NCBI RefSeq assembly: GCF_030397665.1 | Contig: NZ_JAPUBT010000005.1 | Location: forward strand, 124,001-188,000 | Source: Janthinobacterium sp. SUN073 | GTDB taxonomy: Bacteria; Pseudomonadota; Gammaproteobacteria; Burkholderiales; Burkholderiaceae_D | Length of the DNA: 64,000 bases | Direction: 5' to 3' | In this document: one piece after another, positions 8,864 to 17,801 of the stretch | Layout of the letters: every line of letters begins with the position of its first letter | Numbering within the stretch: position 1 is the stretch's first letter | Translations under genes and position numbers: made by a program | Notes under the pieces: generated by a model | What the model was told of the DNA's origin: nothing | The model's input: only the letters and a program-made list of their open reading frames with translations | Databases searched by the model: none

Positions 8864-9703
8864 TCAGGATGCGTCGATCAGGGCGGCAATGCGCTGATTG
8901 AGTTCCACATTTTCCGCCTGCAACTGCGCCACCTTCTGTTTCAGGCTGGCGATCTCGCCGCGCAAGCGTTCCGTTTCGGACGGTGCCTGGGCTGCATTCT
9001 CGGCCCATGGTTCGTTGCCCGTTTCCGGCGTATCCTGCGACACGTGAGGCGCTTTCGGCTCGCGCGGCGTGCGCGTGGCGGCGCGCTGTTCGCGGATTTC
9101 CTTGGCCGCCTGGCGCAGCAGTTTTTTACCGCCGGCGACGGCTGCCACCTGCTCTTCCGGCGGCAGGGACGCCACGGTGGCCGCCGCATTGATCGAGATC
9201 GTGCCCGAGCGGACCGCTTCCACCAGCTCCGGCGACGCCGCCTTCTGGATTTTTTCGATCTGGCTGATCTGGTTGCTGCTCAGGCGCGCCGCCTTGGCCA
9301 CCTCTTCGCGCGTGCTCATGGGGGGTTTCGGCGCGTTTTCGCCGTCCGGCGCATCAGCCGCGCTGACGGGCGCAGGGCTGCGCGCGGCGACGATTTCTTT
9401 CTTGCGCAAGGCCAGCACGCCGCGCTGGAAGTCCGATACGCTGCGGCGCGCCAGGTGATTGTCGATCATCCACAGCATGACGTCGTCGAGCGAGGTAAAG
9501 CTGGTGTTCTGGATGGTCTTGAATTCGATGCCGTGCTGGCGGCAGATGGCGTAGCGGTTATGCCCGTCGATCAGCACGTCGTTCCACAGCACCAGCGCGT
9601 CGCGGCAGCCTTCGGCCAGCAGGCTGCGCTCAAGCGCCGCGTACTCGCTGGCGGTGAGCGGGTCGATATACGACTGCAGCACCTGATTGATAGTGATATT
9701 CAT
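8864..9703 (-). CDS. ParB-like N-terminal domain protein with C-terminal coiled coil
   Basis: 279 residues from the ATG at 9703, which has GAGGACA upstream; a TTG at 9715 would add four residues. The N-terminus has a ParB/Srx-like fold with the VLIDGHNRYAICRQHGIEF motif (residues ~45-65), typical of partition-related proteins that are not ParB itself. A central helix-turn-helix follows (MSTREEVAKAARLSSNQISQ...), then an Ala/Arg-rich linker, and the last ~40 residues form a leucine-zipper-like coiled coil (IASLKQKVAQLQAENVELNQ). No parA lies next to it, so a role in chromosome partition is not supported; it is more likely a DNA-binding regulator or an orphan from a mobile element. Its stop lies just upstream of the acylase start on the same strand. 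Confidence 0.75.
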   Translation of the reverse strand: MNITINQVLQSYIDPLTASEYAALERSLLAEGCRDALVLWNDVLIDGHNRYAICRQHGIEFKTIQNTSFTSLDDVMLWMIDNHLARRSVSDFQRGVLALRKKEIVAARSPAPVSAADAPDGENAPKPPMSTREEVAKAARLSSNQISQIEKIQKAASPELVEAVRSGTISINAAATVASLPPEEQVAAVAGGKKLLRQAAKEIREQRAATRTPREPKAPHVSQDTPETGNEPWAENAAQAPSETERLRGEIASLKQKVAQLQAENVELNQRIAALIDAS

Positions 9704-9815
9704 GGTTGTCCTCAATAATGCGGCGCGATGGTCCGCGCCGGCACGAATGCTACACCATCCACCGCCCCTGGCCGGGTAAAATCACGGCGGCACAGCTCAT
9801 ACAAAAACACGGACC

Positions 9816-10262
9816 ATGAAAAGAAAGTACGCCACCGCGATCATTTTTAGCGTCGCCGCCATCGGCTTCACCTGGGTCAGCCCCTACATCGCCATGTACC
9901 GCATCAGCATCGCGGCGAAATCCGTGCGCCTGGAAAACCTCGCGCAGCAGGCGGACTTGCCCGCCGTGCGCGCCAGCGTGGCGCGCCAGTTGCGGGTGGC
10001 CGGCGAAACGGCGAACGAGGAGGACTTCAAGGAAATGCTCGACACCATCGTCTCGCCTCCCGGCATCACGGTACTGATCCTGCACGGCAAGCAAGGGGCG
10101 GATGGCAAGCGCCATGACTTCGGCATGGCGTACCGCTCGTGGAACGAAGTGGTGCTGCGGCGCAGCGGCGCCGGCCCCGCCGCCAGCCAGTTTTTGCTGC
10201 GCCGGCATGGCATCTGGGATTGGAAACTGACGGATATTACCTTGCCGCCGGAATTACTCTGA
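9816..10262 (+). CDS. DUF2939 family protein, copy 1
   Basis: 148 residues with an N-terminal membrane anchor or uncleaved signal (residues ~6-24) and a body that matches DUF2939: SPYIAMYRISIAAKSVRLENLAQQADLPAVRASVARQL is the start pattern of the family, shown here in part. It is predicted to face the periplasm. The next gene is a paralogue with the same plan, so this is a tandem duplication. The function of the family is unknown. Confidence 0.72.
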   Translation: MKRKYATAIIFSVAAIGFTWVSPYIAMYRISIAAKSVRLENLAQQADLPAVRASVARQLRVAGETANEEDFKEMLDTIVSPPGITVLILHGKQGADGKRHDFGMAYRSWNEVVLRRSGAGPAASQFLLRRHGIWDWKLTDITLPPELL

Positions 10263-10378
10263 CGAAACTTGATCTAAAACAACACTTACCTAAACCGTCA
10301 TATTGATTTTGGGAAATATTATGTAGAATGCCAACACTTCAGGCGCACCGGGTCGCCAGGCATCCGAGAGATTGCACG

Positions 10379-10891
10379 ATGAAAAGAATGTTGCTTCTCG
10401 CTCTAGTGGCACTGGTCGCGCTGGCCGGCGCCTTCTATGGCAGCCCGTATTTCACCATGAACAAGATCCGCGCGGCAACCATGGACGAGGATACCCAGGC
10501 CCTGGCTGCGCAAATCGACCTGGCACAGCTGCGCGGCAGCCTGGGGCAGCAACTGCATGCCCTGTTCTCGGCGCCGGAGGTGGCCGACGACATCAGCGCC
10601 GACGTCATCGATCCCTTGCTCGATACCATGCTGATGCCTGAAGGCATCGTCGCCTTGATGAAGCTCAATGACCGCTACGAAAAGCCGATCGCCAAGGTCA
10701 GCGACATCAGCGGCCGCAAGCGCAATGCCAAACCCGACTACAAGCTGCGCTACATATCCTGGGATAAGGTCGTGGTGCAGCGCGCCCACAGCAAAAGCCA
10801 TATCGGCGAGCTGACCCTGACGCGCGACGGCCTGTGGCGCTGGAAACTGGTGTCGGTGGCGCTGCCCAAGAATCTGCTGGCCGACGCGTAA
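10379..10891 (+). CDS. DUF2939 family protein, copy 2
   Basis: 170 residues from the ATG at 10379, preceded by CCGAGAG; an upstream in-frame ATG at 10328 would put 17 non-hydrophobic residues before the membrane segment and is less likely. It has the same layout as the preceding gene: a hydrophobic N-terminus, a GSPYFTMNKIRAATMDEDT segment, an IDLAQLRGSL helix, an MLMPEGIVALMKL segment and a final LTRDGLWRWKLVSVALP strand. Copy 1 has RHGIWDWKLTDITLP at the matching point. The two proteins are clearly related but diverged. Function unknown. Confidence 0.72.
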   Translation: MKRMLLLALVALVALAGAFYGSPYFTMNKIRAATMDEDTQALAAQIDLAQLRGSLGQQLHALFSAPEVADDISADVIDPLLDTMLMPEGIVALMKLNDRYEKPIAKVSDISGRKRNAKPDYKLRYISWDKVVVQRAHSKSHIGELTLTRDGLWRWKLVSVALPKNLLADA

Positions 10892-10969
10892 GGCGCGGGC
10901 CCGGCGTATCGGCATACAGCAGCTGTTCGACACTGCTATCATCGGGTTTTGATTTCCAACGGAGGCAGC

Positions 10970-11182
10970 ATGTCAGACCTGGTACAACACGCCCTGGCCC
11001 ACGCGGGCAAACCGGCCACCACGCCCTGGGTGGTGACCCTGGTCAGCGGCGAAAAACTCACCGGCCCCATTTCCCCGCTCAGCGATGGCTGCTACGCCAT
11101 CGGTCTGGGACAAATCAAGTATTTTTCCAGCGACAAGGTCGCCTGCCTGAATGTATCGGGCGCGGGCGCGTTTCCCATCTGA
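10970..11182 (+). CDS. Small hypothetical protein (70 aa)
   Basis: The ATG at 10970 is preferred over a TTG at 10949 because GGAGG stands 8 bases upstream. The protein (PWVVTLVSGEKLTGPISPL, then DGCYAIGLGQIKYFSSDKV) alternates beta strands and turns and reads like a small SH3- or Sm-like barrel, but I do not recognise a named family. The reading frame, ribosome site and codon usage support a real gene. Confidence 0.6.
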   Translation: MSDLVQHALAHAGKPATTPWVVTLVSGEKLTGPISPLSDGCYAIGLGQIKYFSSDKVACLNVSGAGAFPI

Positions 11183-11526
11183 TCACGGACCGCCAGGGCC
11201 AACGACCTTCAAGCCCTTGGCCGCTTGACCGTCTCGCCGGCCAGTGCCCCCGGCATTGGCCATCCATGCTAGATAGTTGTTTTTTGGCACGCAAAATCTG
11301 ATTGATTTACGAAAATTTGTGTGCCACAATGATTTCAACAAATAAAACAAATACCGAATTTTATTATTGAAATCGGTTTTTACATAGCACGATCCTCACA
11401 CCACGAATCCGTGTTCTGGATAGAGAAGCCCTGCGTAGGGCGCGACACGCTGCCAGGCAAGCGCCTGCCACCCGTTCCGCGCAAGCACCCTTTCTAATCT
11501 TTATCACGTATCTTGGGAGAGACATC
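11183..11526. promoter_or_regulatory. AT-rich leader of the chemoreceptor gene with an inverted repeat
   Basis: A gene-free stretch of 344 bases that becomes AT-rich from 11275. It contains an imperfect inverted repeat: TTTGGCACGCAAAATC at about 11283-11298 and GAAAATTTGTGTGCCACAA at 11311-11329, sharing a TGGCAC-n-CAAA arm in opposite orientation. This could be an operator or the stem of an RNA structure. No sigma-28 box could be placed with confidence. The gene downstream starts at 11527 with GGGAGAGAC as ribosome site. Confidence 0.35.
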
Positions 11527-13257
11527 ATGGATAAATTCACCGTACGCACCCAGCTCACTCTGGCTTTTGGCCTGCTGGTCTTTTTCCTCATCGGCATCTC
11601 GATCCTGTCCGTGCGGAGTTTTTCTACCTTTAACACGGGCTTTGAGCAGTATGTCAACGGCATCATGGCGCGCGCCAATACGGCGCACCGCGTGCGTGAC
11701 GCGATCGACATGCGTGCCGTGGCGGCCAGGAACCTGGTGCTCGTCACCAAGCCGGAAGACCTGGAAACCGAACGCCAACACGTCTTGCAGGCGCACGCCG
11801 ATGTCGTCAAGAACATGCAGCGCCTGCTGGAGCTGGCACAGAAGCCCGGTGTATCGGACGAGGTGCGCGTCATCATCAACAAGATCGACAGCATCGAAAA
11901 ACGCTATGCTCCCGTGGCGCTGGCCATCGTGGACCTGGCGCTGCAAAAGAAAAACGAGCAAGCCATCGTCAAGATGAACGAGGAATGCCGTCCGCTGCTG
12001 GCCGCCCTCGTTGCCGCCAGCAATGAATATTTCGCACTGACGGACCAGCGCTCCGCCATCATCCTGCAGGAAGATAACGAACGCTATATCAGCAACCGGA
12101 ATATCCTCATCGGCACCAGCTTGCTGTCCATCGTGCTGGCGGCCCTGGCGGGCTGGCTCATCACGCGTCACTTGCTCAAGGCGCTGGGCGCCGAACCGCG
12201 CCAGCTGTGCGACGCCGTCAGCTTGCTCGCCAGCGGCGACCTGACAGGAAAACTCAGCGTCGCAGCGAACGATACGGCCAGCGTGCTGTCGGCGCTGCAA
12301 CGCATGCAAGTGTCGCTGACCTCGGTAGTCTCATCCGTCCGCCAGGATTCCGACACGGTGTCCCTTGCCGCCGCGGAGATTTCCACCGGTAATAACGATC
12401 TTTCCATGCGCACGGAACAACAAGCCAGTTCACTGGAAGAAACCGCTTCCTCGATGGAAGAGCTCACCAGCACCGTGCGCAAGAATGCGGACAATGCCCG
12501 CGAAGCCAATGTGCTGGCCACGACCGCATCGGACGTCGCCAGCAAGGGCGGCGCCGTGGTGGGGCAAGTGATGGGCACGATGGACCTGATCAGCGAATCG
12601 TCGCGCAAGATTGTCGACATCATCAGCGTCATCGACGGCATCGCCTTCCAGACCAATATCCTGGCCCTGAATGCCGCCGTGGAAGCGGCGCGGGCCGGCG
12701 AACAGGGCCGCGGCTTCGCCGTCGTGGCGACCGAAGTGCGCGGCCTGGCCCAGCGCAGCGCCAGCGCGGCCAAGGAAATCAAGGCGCTGATCGACGATTC
12801 CGTCAGCCGTGTCGATGCGGGCTCCAGGCTGGCGGCGCAGGCGGGCACGACGATGTCCGAGGTGGTCGCCAGCGTCGCCCGCGTCAGCAACATCATCGCT
12901 GAAATCACGATGGCCAGCCAGGAACAGTCCGCCGGTATCGAGCAGATCAATCAGGCGGTGAGCCAGATGGATAGCGTCACGCAACAAAACGCGTCGCTGG
13001 TGGAAGAAGCGGCGGCGGCCGCCGAATCGCTGCGCGACCAGGCCAGCCACCTGGTGCAAACCGTGAGCATCTTCAAGACGCATGACAGCCATGTGGCGGC
13101 CCCCGCACGCACGACGGCACCTGCACGCGCCAGTCACAAGCCGCTGCGCCTGGTACCGACGGCGGCCAGCAGCACCGTCAAGCGCCAGGCCACGCCGGCA
13201 AAACCCCGTGCGGCGCAAGTGGAAGCCGTGACGGCCGGCGATTGGGAAGAGTTTTAA
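11527..13257 (+). CDS. Methyl-accepting chemotaxis protein with four-helix sensor and C-terminal pentapeptide
   Basis: 576 residues. TM1 is at ~10-30. A ~160-residue periplasmic helical sensor of the 4HB type follows ([19 protein letters not shown] is typical). TM2 is at ~192-212, then a HAMP domain ([16 protein letters not shown]). The signalling bundle has the conserved tip ([19 protein letters not shown]). A flexible Ala/Pro/Arg-rich tail of ~55 residues ends in DWEEF, which fits the xWxxF pentapeptide that docks CheR and CheB in high-abundance receptors. The ligand is unknown. The gene faces the HD-GYP gene, 32 bases away. Confidence 0.95.
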   Translation: MDKFTVRTQLTLAFGLLVFFLIGISILSVRSFSTFNTGFEQYVNGIMARANTAHRVRDAIDMRAVAARNLVLVTKPEDLETERQHVLQAHADVVKNMQRLLELAQKPGVSDEVRVIINKIDSIEKRYAPVALAIVDLALQKKNEQAIVKMNEECRPLLAALVAASNEYFALTDQRSAIILQEDNERYISNRNILIGTSLLSIVLAALAGWLITRHLLKALGAEPRQLCDAVSLLASGDLTGKLSVAANDTASVLSALQRMQVSLTSVVSSVRQDSDTVSLAAAEISTGNNDLSMRTEQQASSLEETASSMEELTSTVRKNADNAREANVLATTASDVASKGGAVVGQVMGTMDLISESSRKIVDIISVIDGIAFQTNILALNAAVEAARAGEQGRGFAVVATEVRGLAQRSASAAKEIKALIDDSVSRVDAGSRLAAQAGTTMSEVVASVARVSNIIAEITMASQEQSAGIEQINQAVSQMDSVTQQNASLVEEAAAAAESLRDQASHLVQTVSIFKTHDSHVAAPARTTAPARASHKPLRLVPTAASSTVKRQATPAKPRAAQVEAVTAGDWEEF

Positions 13258-13289
13258 GCAGATCACGCCGTCAGGCACCCGTTCTGCGG

Positions 13290-14660
13290 CTACGCGAGAT
13301 CGGGCAAGCCGGCCAGCGCCACTTTCAAGGCGGCAAAACACTGCGCGTCGATGGCTGTGCCCACGGTCTCGGCCATGATCTCGAGCGCTTTCGGAATGGG
13401 AATTGGCCCCCGATATGGCCGGTCGGCCGTGATGGCGTCGAAAATATCTGCCGTGGTGATGATGCGCGTTTCCAGGCTGATGTCGTCGGCCGTCAAGCCG
13501 CGCGGATAGCCCTTGCCATCGAGCCGCTCATGGTGCGCAGCTGCCACGACAGCCAGTTCGGCAAACGCATCAATGCGTGACAAAATCGTTTCCGTATAGT
13601 GTGCGTGCTGCTGCACGGCCAGCCACTCATCCGCATCGAGTTTGCCGGCCTTGTCCAGCACGCTATTGCTGACGCCAAGTTTCCCGACGTCATGCAGCAA
13701 AGCACCCCGCTTGAGCCAGCGACGCCGCTCCGGCGTCACGCCCAAGGTTTCGGCGATCATGTCCGCATACAAGGCTACCCGAGCGCTGTGCCCGCTCGTG
13801 TACGGGCTTTTCGAATCGACCACCTGACCGAACGCGGCAGCGATGTCGTCGAGATAATCCTCGTCCACCGGCACGCAACGGTTGGCCGGCTCCAGCGCCG
13901 CCACGGCGGCCGTAATGTCCTGCGACCGCAACATCGACCAGAAGGCGGCCGACTGCGCCACCCGTTCGAACGCCAGCACCAGTTGCGGGTCAAACCAGCT
14001 GCCCGCGCGCTGGCGCACCTCGGCATGGGCGGCGCGCGCCCCATCGGCCGTATGAAACACGTCGATCACCTGTGCCAGCAGGGCAATGCGCGAAAACAGG
14101 GGAATCGCCTGCCCTGCCAGTTTGTCGGGCTTGCCCTGGCCATTGTAGTGTTCGTCGAGGCTGTAGATGCCCTGTGCCACGGATTCCGGAAAGCGCAGCA
14201 GGCGCGCAATGTTGGCGCCGCGCTGGCAGCGCGTGGCGATCAGCTCCTGCGCGATGTGCGCGCCGTCGCGCAAGATCGTCATCACGGCGCGGAAGCGCTC
14301 GGCCAGGCCCGCCTTCAGTCCCGTGTGCTTGAGGACGAATTTGAGTACTTGCGGCAGGCTGTCGCCCACCGTCTTGAAGCCTTGTTTGAAAGCCAGATCG
14401 TCCGTCAGGTAGAGCTCGCAGATGCGCGCTGCATTGCTGCTGCAGCCCAGGTCCTTGAGGAGCAGCGTGTAATACAGATTCCACAGGTCTTCATCCGCCA
14501 TGCCCAGTTCGCGTCCCACGTGCATGCCGATCCAGCAACAGCGAATGCAATGGCCTTCTGGCTGTCCCTCCGTGATGTCCAGGGCCTGGCTCAGGGCGGC
14601 GATCAGTTCGGAAAGCCGGATGCCGTCAACGGGCGGCGCACTTGCGGATAGCATTAACAT
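13290..14660 (-). CDS. Tandem HD-GYP protein with degenerate first copy
   Basis: 456 residues. The C-terminal half is a full HD-GYP c-di-GMP phosphodiesterase domain: HSARVALYAD, LLHDVGKLG, a further metal His in QQHAHYTETIL, and HHERLDGKGYPRGL. The N-terminal half looks like a second, decayed copy of the same fold: the HD pair is LLLKDLG, and the GYP loop reads SLDEHYNGQGKPDKLAGQAIP, with the metal ligands lost. So one half would hydrolyse c-di-GMP and the other would serve as a regulatory or dimer partner. No receiver or membrane domain is present. It is cytoplasmic. Confidence 0.88.
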   Translation of the reverse strand: MLMLSASAPPVDGIRLSELIAALSQALDITEGQPEGHCIRCCWIGMHVGRELGMADEDLWNLYYTLLLKDLGCSSNAARICELYLTDDLAFKQGFKTVGDSLPQVLKFVLKHTGLKAGLAERFRAVMTILRDGAHIAQELIATRCQRGANIARLLRFPESVAQGIYSLDEHYNGQGKPDKLAGQAIPLFSRIALLAQVIDVFHTADGARAAHAEVRQRAGSWFDPQLVLAFERVAQSAAFWSMLRSQDITAAVAALEPANRCVPVDEDYLDDIAAAFGQVVDSKSPYTSGHSARVALYADMIAETLGVTPERRRWLKRGALLHDVGKLGVSNSVLDKAGKLDADEWLAVQQHAHYTETILSRIDAFAELAVVAAAHHERLDGKGYPRGLTADDISLETRIITTADIFDAITADRPYRGPIPIPKALEIMAETVGTAIDAQCFAALKVALAGLPDLA

Positions 14661-15153
14661 GGTAGAAATATAAGTTTCTAATTTGCAATAAATTATATTC
14701 TACGCGAGATCTTGCCTGTAACTACCTTGTGGCGACATCATTGTTTGTGCATGCGCCGCGCCCAGCAGTTGGCAGGCAAGATGCCATCCCATGATGTGGC
14801 AACACAACAACATCGCATGGCACAAAGAAAAAGGGGAACTGTCGTATTTTCCGCACTGCACACCGGCCGTATACACGCCAGGGCGTCGGCATGTTTGCGC
14901 TGGCGCAGGGAAAAATTTCGGTGGCCAAGCCGTCCTTTGCGCTGGCACAAGCCTGTCGGCACCCCACTATGCACCCGCCAGATATTGACGACAAATACGA
15001 TTTTATTCACGTATTGAGTCGAAACGCATATAAATAGTCTTGCCTGGAAAATGGCATGAATACCAAAACTTTCCGTGCTAGCATGATTTTTCGTCTAGCG
15101 GACTTGCGCCTGCCTGGACCTTACGAACAACATTGACCGACAGGAGCCGTTTC
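14661..15153. other. Divergent intergenic region, HD-GYP / TonB receptor
   Basis: 493 bases without a convincing gene. Several short frames overlap here, but none has a ribosome site plus family signal. The region is AT-rich next to both genes (14660-14700 and 14985-15090) and should carry both promoters. No Fur box or riboswitch could be identified by eye. Confidence 0.4.
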
Positions 15154-17439
15154 ATGATGACACCGCATGCCAGCACACACGCCAGCACCATCCGCCACAC
15201 CCTGATTGCCCTGGCGATCACCGCCGCCTTTCCCCTGCAGGCAATGGCGCAGGACAGCGTCCCGGCGCCGGCCGCACCAGCGGCACAGGCCGGCCCTGGC
15301 CAGCTGGAAACGGTGATCGTGACGGCCCAGCGGCGCGCGGAAAACATCAAGGACGTGCCCATGTCCATCGCCACCTTGAAAGGCGACAAGCTCGACACCC
15401 TGACGGCCGGCGGCGCCGATATCCGCTTCCTCAACAGCCGCTCGCCCAGCGTCTCGGTCGAATCGGATTACGGCCGCACCTTTCCCCGCTTCTACATTCG
15501 CGGCCTGGGCAACACCGACTTCGACCTGAACGCCTCGCAGCCAGTGGGCCTGGTGATGGACGACGTGGTGCAGGAAAACGCCATGCTGAAAGGTTTTCCC
15601 GTGTTTGACGTGGACCAGGTCGAGGTGCTGCGCGGCCCGCAAGGCACCTTGTTCGGACGCAACTCGCCGGCCGGCGTGATCAAGTTCGATTCCGCCAAGC
15701 CCGTTTTCAAGACGGAAGGCTACCTGAGCGGCGGCTTCGGCAAGGATGGCATGAAGAACCTGGAAGGCGCCTTCAACGTGCCCGTCAGCGACACCGTGGC
15801 CCTGCGCTTTTCCGGCCAGACGCAGCGCCGCGGCGACCGCGTGCATAACCCGCGTCCCACCGGCACGCGCGACTTCGAAGGCTATGAAGACAGCGCCGCC
15901 CGCCTGCAAGTGCTGGTCAAGCCCACACGCGACTTCACCGCCCTGTTCAATGTGCACGCGCGCAACCTCGATGGCACGGCGACGCTGTTTCGCGCCAACA
16001 TCCTGAAACAGGGCACCAACGACCTGGTCGACAATTTCGATTATGGCTCCTACCCTACCGATGGCATCAACCGCCAGCACCTGAAAACCAAGGGTGGCAG
16101 CATGCGCCTGAAATGGGACTTGCCTGGCATCACCCTGCATTCCATCACCGGCTACGAAAAACTCGATTTCTTCAGCCGCGCCGACGTCGACGGCGGCTAT
16201 GGCGCCGTGTACGCGCCGCCGATGGGCCCCGGCTTCATCCCCTTCGTCGTGGAAACGGCCGACGTGATTCCCAACCACAAGCAGATTTCACAGGAATTCC
16301 GCGCCGAATCGAGCGCAAAGGGCCCGCTGCAATGGATAGGCGGCCTGTTCTACTTCAAGGAAGATATCCAGATCGACAGCATCAGCTTTGACAGCCTGGC
16401 ACCCGGCAATCCGCAAAACAGCGCCTACGCCACGCAAAACCAGAGCTCGAAGTCGTACGCGGCCTTCGGCTCGCTCAACTACACGGTCTCGGACGCCCTG
16501 AAACTGCGCGCCGGCCTGCGCTACACGAGCGACAAGAAGGATTTCTCGGCCAAGCGCGTGGAAGCGACCACGGCCGGCCCGTTCAACCTGCATGACACCT
16601 CGCACAACGTCAGCTGGGACCTGAGCGGCACCTATGTGCTGACGCCGGAAACGAACGCCTATGCGCGCATCGCCACCGGCTACCGCGCACCATCGATGCA
16701 GGGCCGCCTGAACGGCCTGGCGGACCGCCCCTCGCAGGCCGGCGCGGAAAAAGTGCTGTCAGTGGAAGCAGGCATCAAGCAAGACCTGTTCGACAAGCGC
16801 GCCCGCCTGAGCCTGGCCGTGTTCCAGTACCGCGTGAAAGACAAACAACTGACAGCCGGCAGCGGCGTGGTCAACATGAACCGCCTGCTCAATGCCGAGA
16901 AGGCCACCGGCCAGGGCGTGGAGCTGGACTTCCAGGCGAATCTCAGCGACTCGCTCAGCATGACCCTGGGCGGCAGCTACAACCACACGGAAATCCAGGA
17001 CAAAAAACTGTACGTGCAAAGCTGCGGCAACGCCCAGAACACCCCGGCCAGCGGCTGCACCGTCACCGACCCCGTCGGCCCCTTCGTGGGCACGGCCTAC
17101 ATCGACGGCAACCCGCTGCCGCGCGCGCCCGAATGGCAAACCAACTTCACCTTGAAATACAGCATCCCCCTCGCCAATGGCGAGTTCTACGCCTACACGG
17201 ACTGGGCCTACCGCACCAGCTACAACTTCTTCCTGTACGAAGCGAAGGAATACAAGGCCAAGGAATTGCTCGAAGGCGGCTTGCGCGTCGGCTACAAATG
17301 GGACCGCTACGAACTCTCGGCGTACGGCCGCAACATCACCAACCAGGTCCAGGCACTGGGCGCCATCGAATTCAACAACCTGACCGGCATCGTCAACGAG
17401 CCGCGCACGTATGGGGTGCAGTTCAAGGCGACTTTCTGA
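15154..17439 (+). CDS. TonB-dependent outer-membrane receptor
   Basis: 761 residues from the ATG at 15154 (CAGGAG upstream); a TTG at 15133 is less likely. A signal peptide ends at QAMAQ near residue 29. A TonB box-like ETVIVTAQRR is followed by the plug domain (RAENIKDVPMSIATLKGDKL; RGLGNTDFDLN; DQVEVLRGPQGTLFGRNSPAGVI) and a 22-strand barrel ending in the terminal aromatic strand (TYGVQFKATF). The plug pattern is that of the large group of receptors typical of Sphingomonads and Oxalobacteraceae. The substrate (siderophore, glycan or other) is not clear. No sigma/anti-sigma pair stands nearby. Confidence 0.92.
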   Translation: MMTPHASTHASTIRHTLIALAITAAFPLQAMAQDSVPAPAAPAAQAGPGQLETVIVTAQRRAENIKDVPMSIATLKGDKLDTLTAGGADIRFLNSRSPSVSVESDYGRTFPRFYIRGLGNTDFDLNASQPVGLVMDDVVQENAMLKGFPVFDVDQVEVLRGPQGTLFGRNSPAGVIKFDSAKPVFKTEGYLSGGFGKDGMKNLEGAFNVPVSDTVALRFSGQTQRRGDRVHNPRPTGTRDFEGYEDSAARLQVLVKPTRDFTALFNVHARNLDGTATLFRANILKQGTNDLVDNFDYGSYPTDGINRQHLKTKGGSMRLKWDLPGITLHSITGYEKLDFFSRADVDGGYGAVYAPPMGPGFIPFVVETADVIPNHKQISQEFRAESSAKGPLQWIGGLFYFKEDIQIDSISFDSLAPGNPQNSAYATQNQSSKSYAAFGSLNYTVSDALKLRAGLRYTSDKKDFSAKRVEATTAGPFNLHDTSHNVSWDLSGTYVLTPETNAYARIATGYRAPSMQGRLNGLADRPSQAGAEKVLSVEAGIKQDLFDKRARLSLAVFQYRVKDKQLTAGSGVVNMNRLLNAEKATGQGVELDFQANLSDSLSMTLGGSYNHTEIQDKKLYVQSCGNAQNTPASGCTVTDPVGPFVGTAYIDGNPLPRAPEWQTNFTLKYSIPLANGEFYAYTDWAYRTSYNFFLYEAKEYKAKELLEGGLRVGYKWDRYELSAYGRNITNQVQALGAIEFNNLTGIVNEPRTYGVQFKATF

Positions 17440-17455
17440 TGGCGGGTAGATAAAA

Positions 17456-17487
17456 CCAGGCTGTCCGGCGCAAACCGGACAGCCTGG
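17456..17487 (+). terminator. Hairpin downstream of the TonB receptor
   Basis: A perfect 13-base stem (CCAGGCTGTCCGG and its complement) with a 6-base loop, 17 bases after the stop. It lacks a T run, so it may be a weak terminator or an mRNA-protecting stem. Confidence 0.55.
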
Positions 17488-17541
17488 CTCAGGCACAAGA
17501 TGGCGTGATGCGCATCACCTGTGCTAGAATCTCGCCGCGCT

Positions 17542-17628
17542 GCCCGGATGGTGAAACTGGTAGACACTGGAGACTTAAAATCTCCCGCCTGTAAGGGCGT
17601 GCCGGTTCGATTCCGGCTCCGGGCACCA
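17542..17628 (+). tRNA. tRNA-Leu (UAA)
   Basis: 87 bases. The acceptor stem pairs GCCCGGA with TCCGGGC and the encoded end is ACCA. The anticodon stem GGAGA/TCTCC holds the loop CTTAAAA, giving anticodon TAA. A long variable arm (CGCCTGTAAGGGCGT) is as expected for a class II leucine tRNA, and the T loop is GGTTCGATTCC. The integrase gene 174 bases downstream points to the 3' end of this tRNA as the attachment site. Confidence 0.96.
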
Positions 17629-17659
17629 AGAACTCAGCCGTAAAAATCCAAGAACGTCC

Positions 17660-17696
17660 AAAAACCCGCCTCCGTCATAGGAGAGCGGGTTTTTTG
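17660..17696 (+). terminator. Rho-independent terminator after tRNA-Leu
   Basis: The stem AAAACCCGC...GCGGGTTTTTT, with an inner CTCC/GGAG pairing, is followed by a run of T. It ends tRNA transcription and separates it from the integrase. Confidence 0.8.
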
Positions 17697-17801
17697 TTGT
17701 CCATTCGCGTCCATAGGCGTACATTAAAAGTGATGAACTTTGTTGGTACTTTTTGCTGGATTTAGGATTTTCTCTAAAAAAATACCATCAGGGAGTGCGC
17801 C

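Noticed and set aside
8864..9703. Chromosomal ParB of the partition system
   Set aside because: No parA partner is adjacent, the domain layout after the N-terminal part differs, and no parS-like site was seen.
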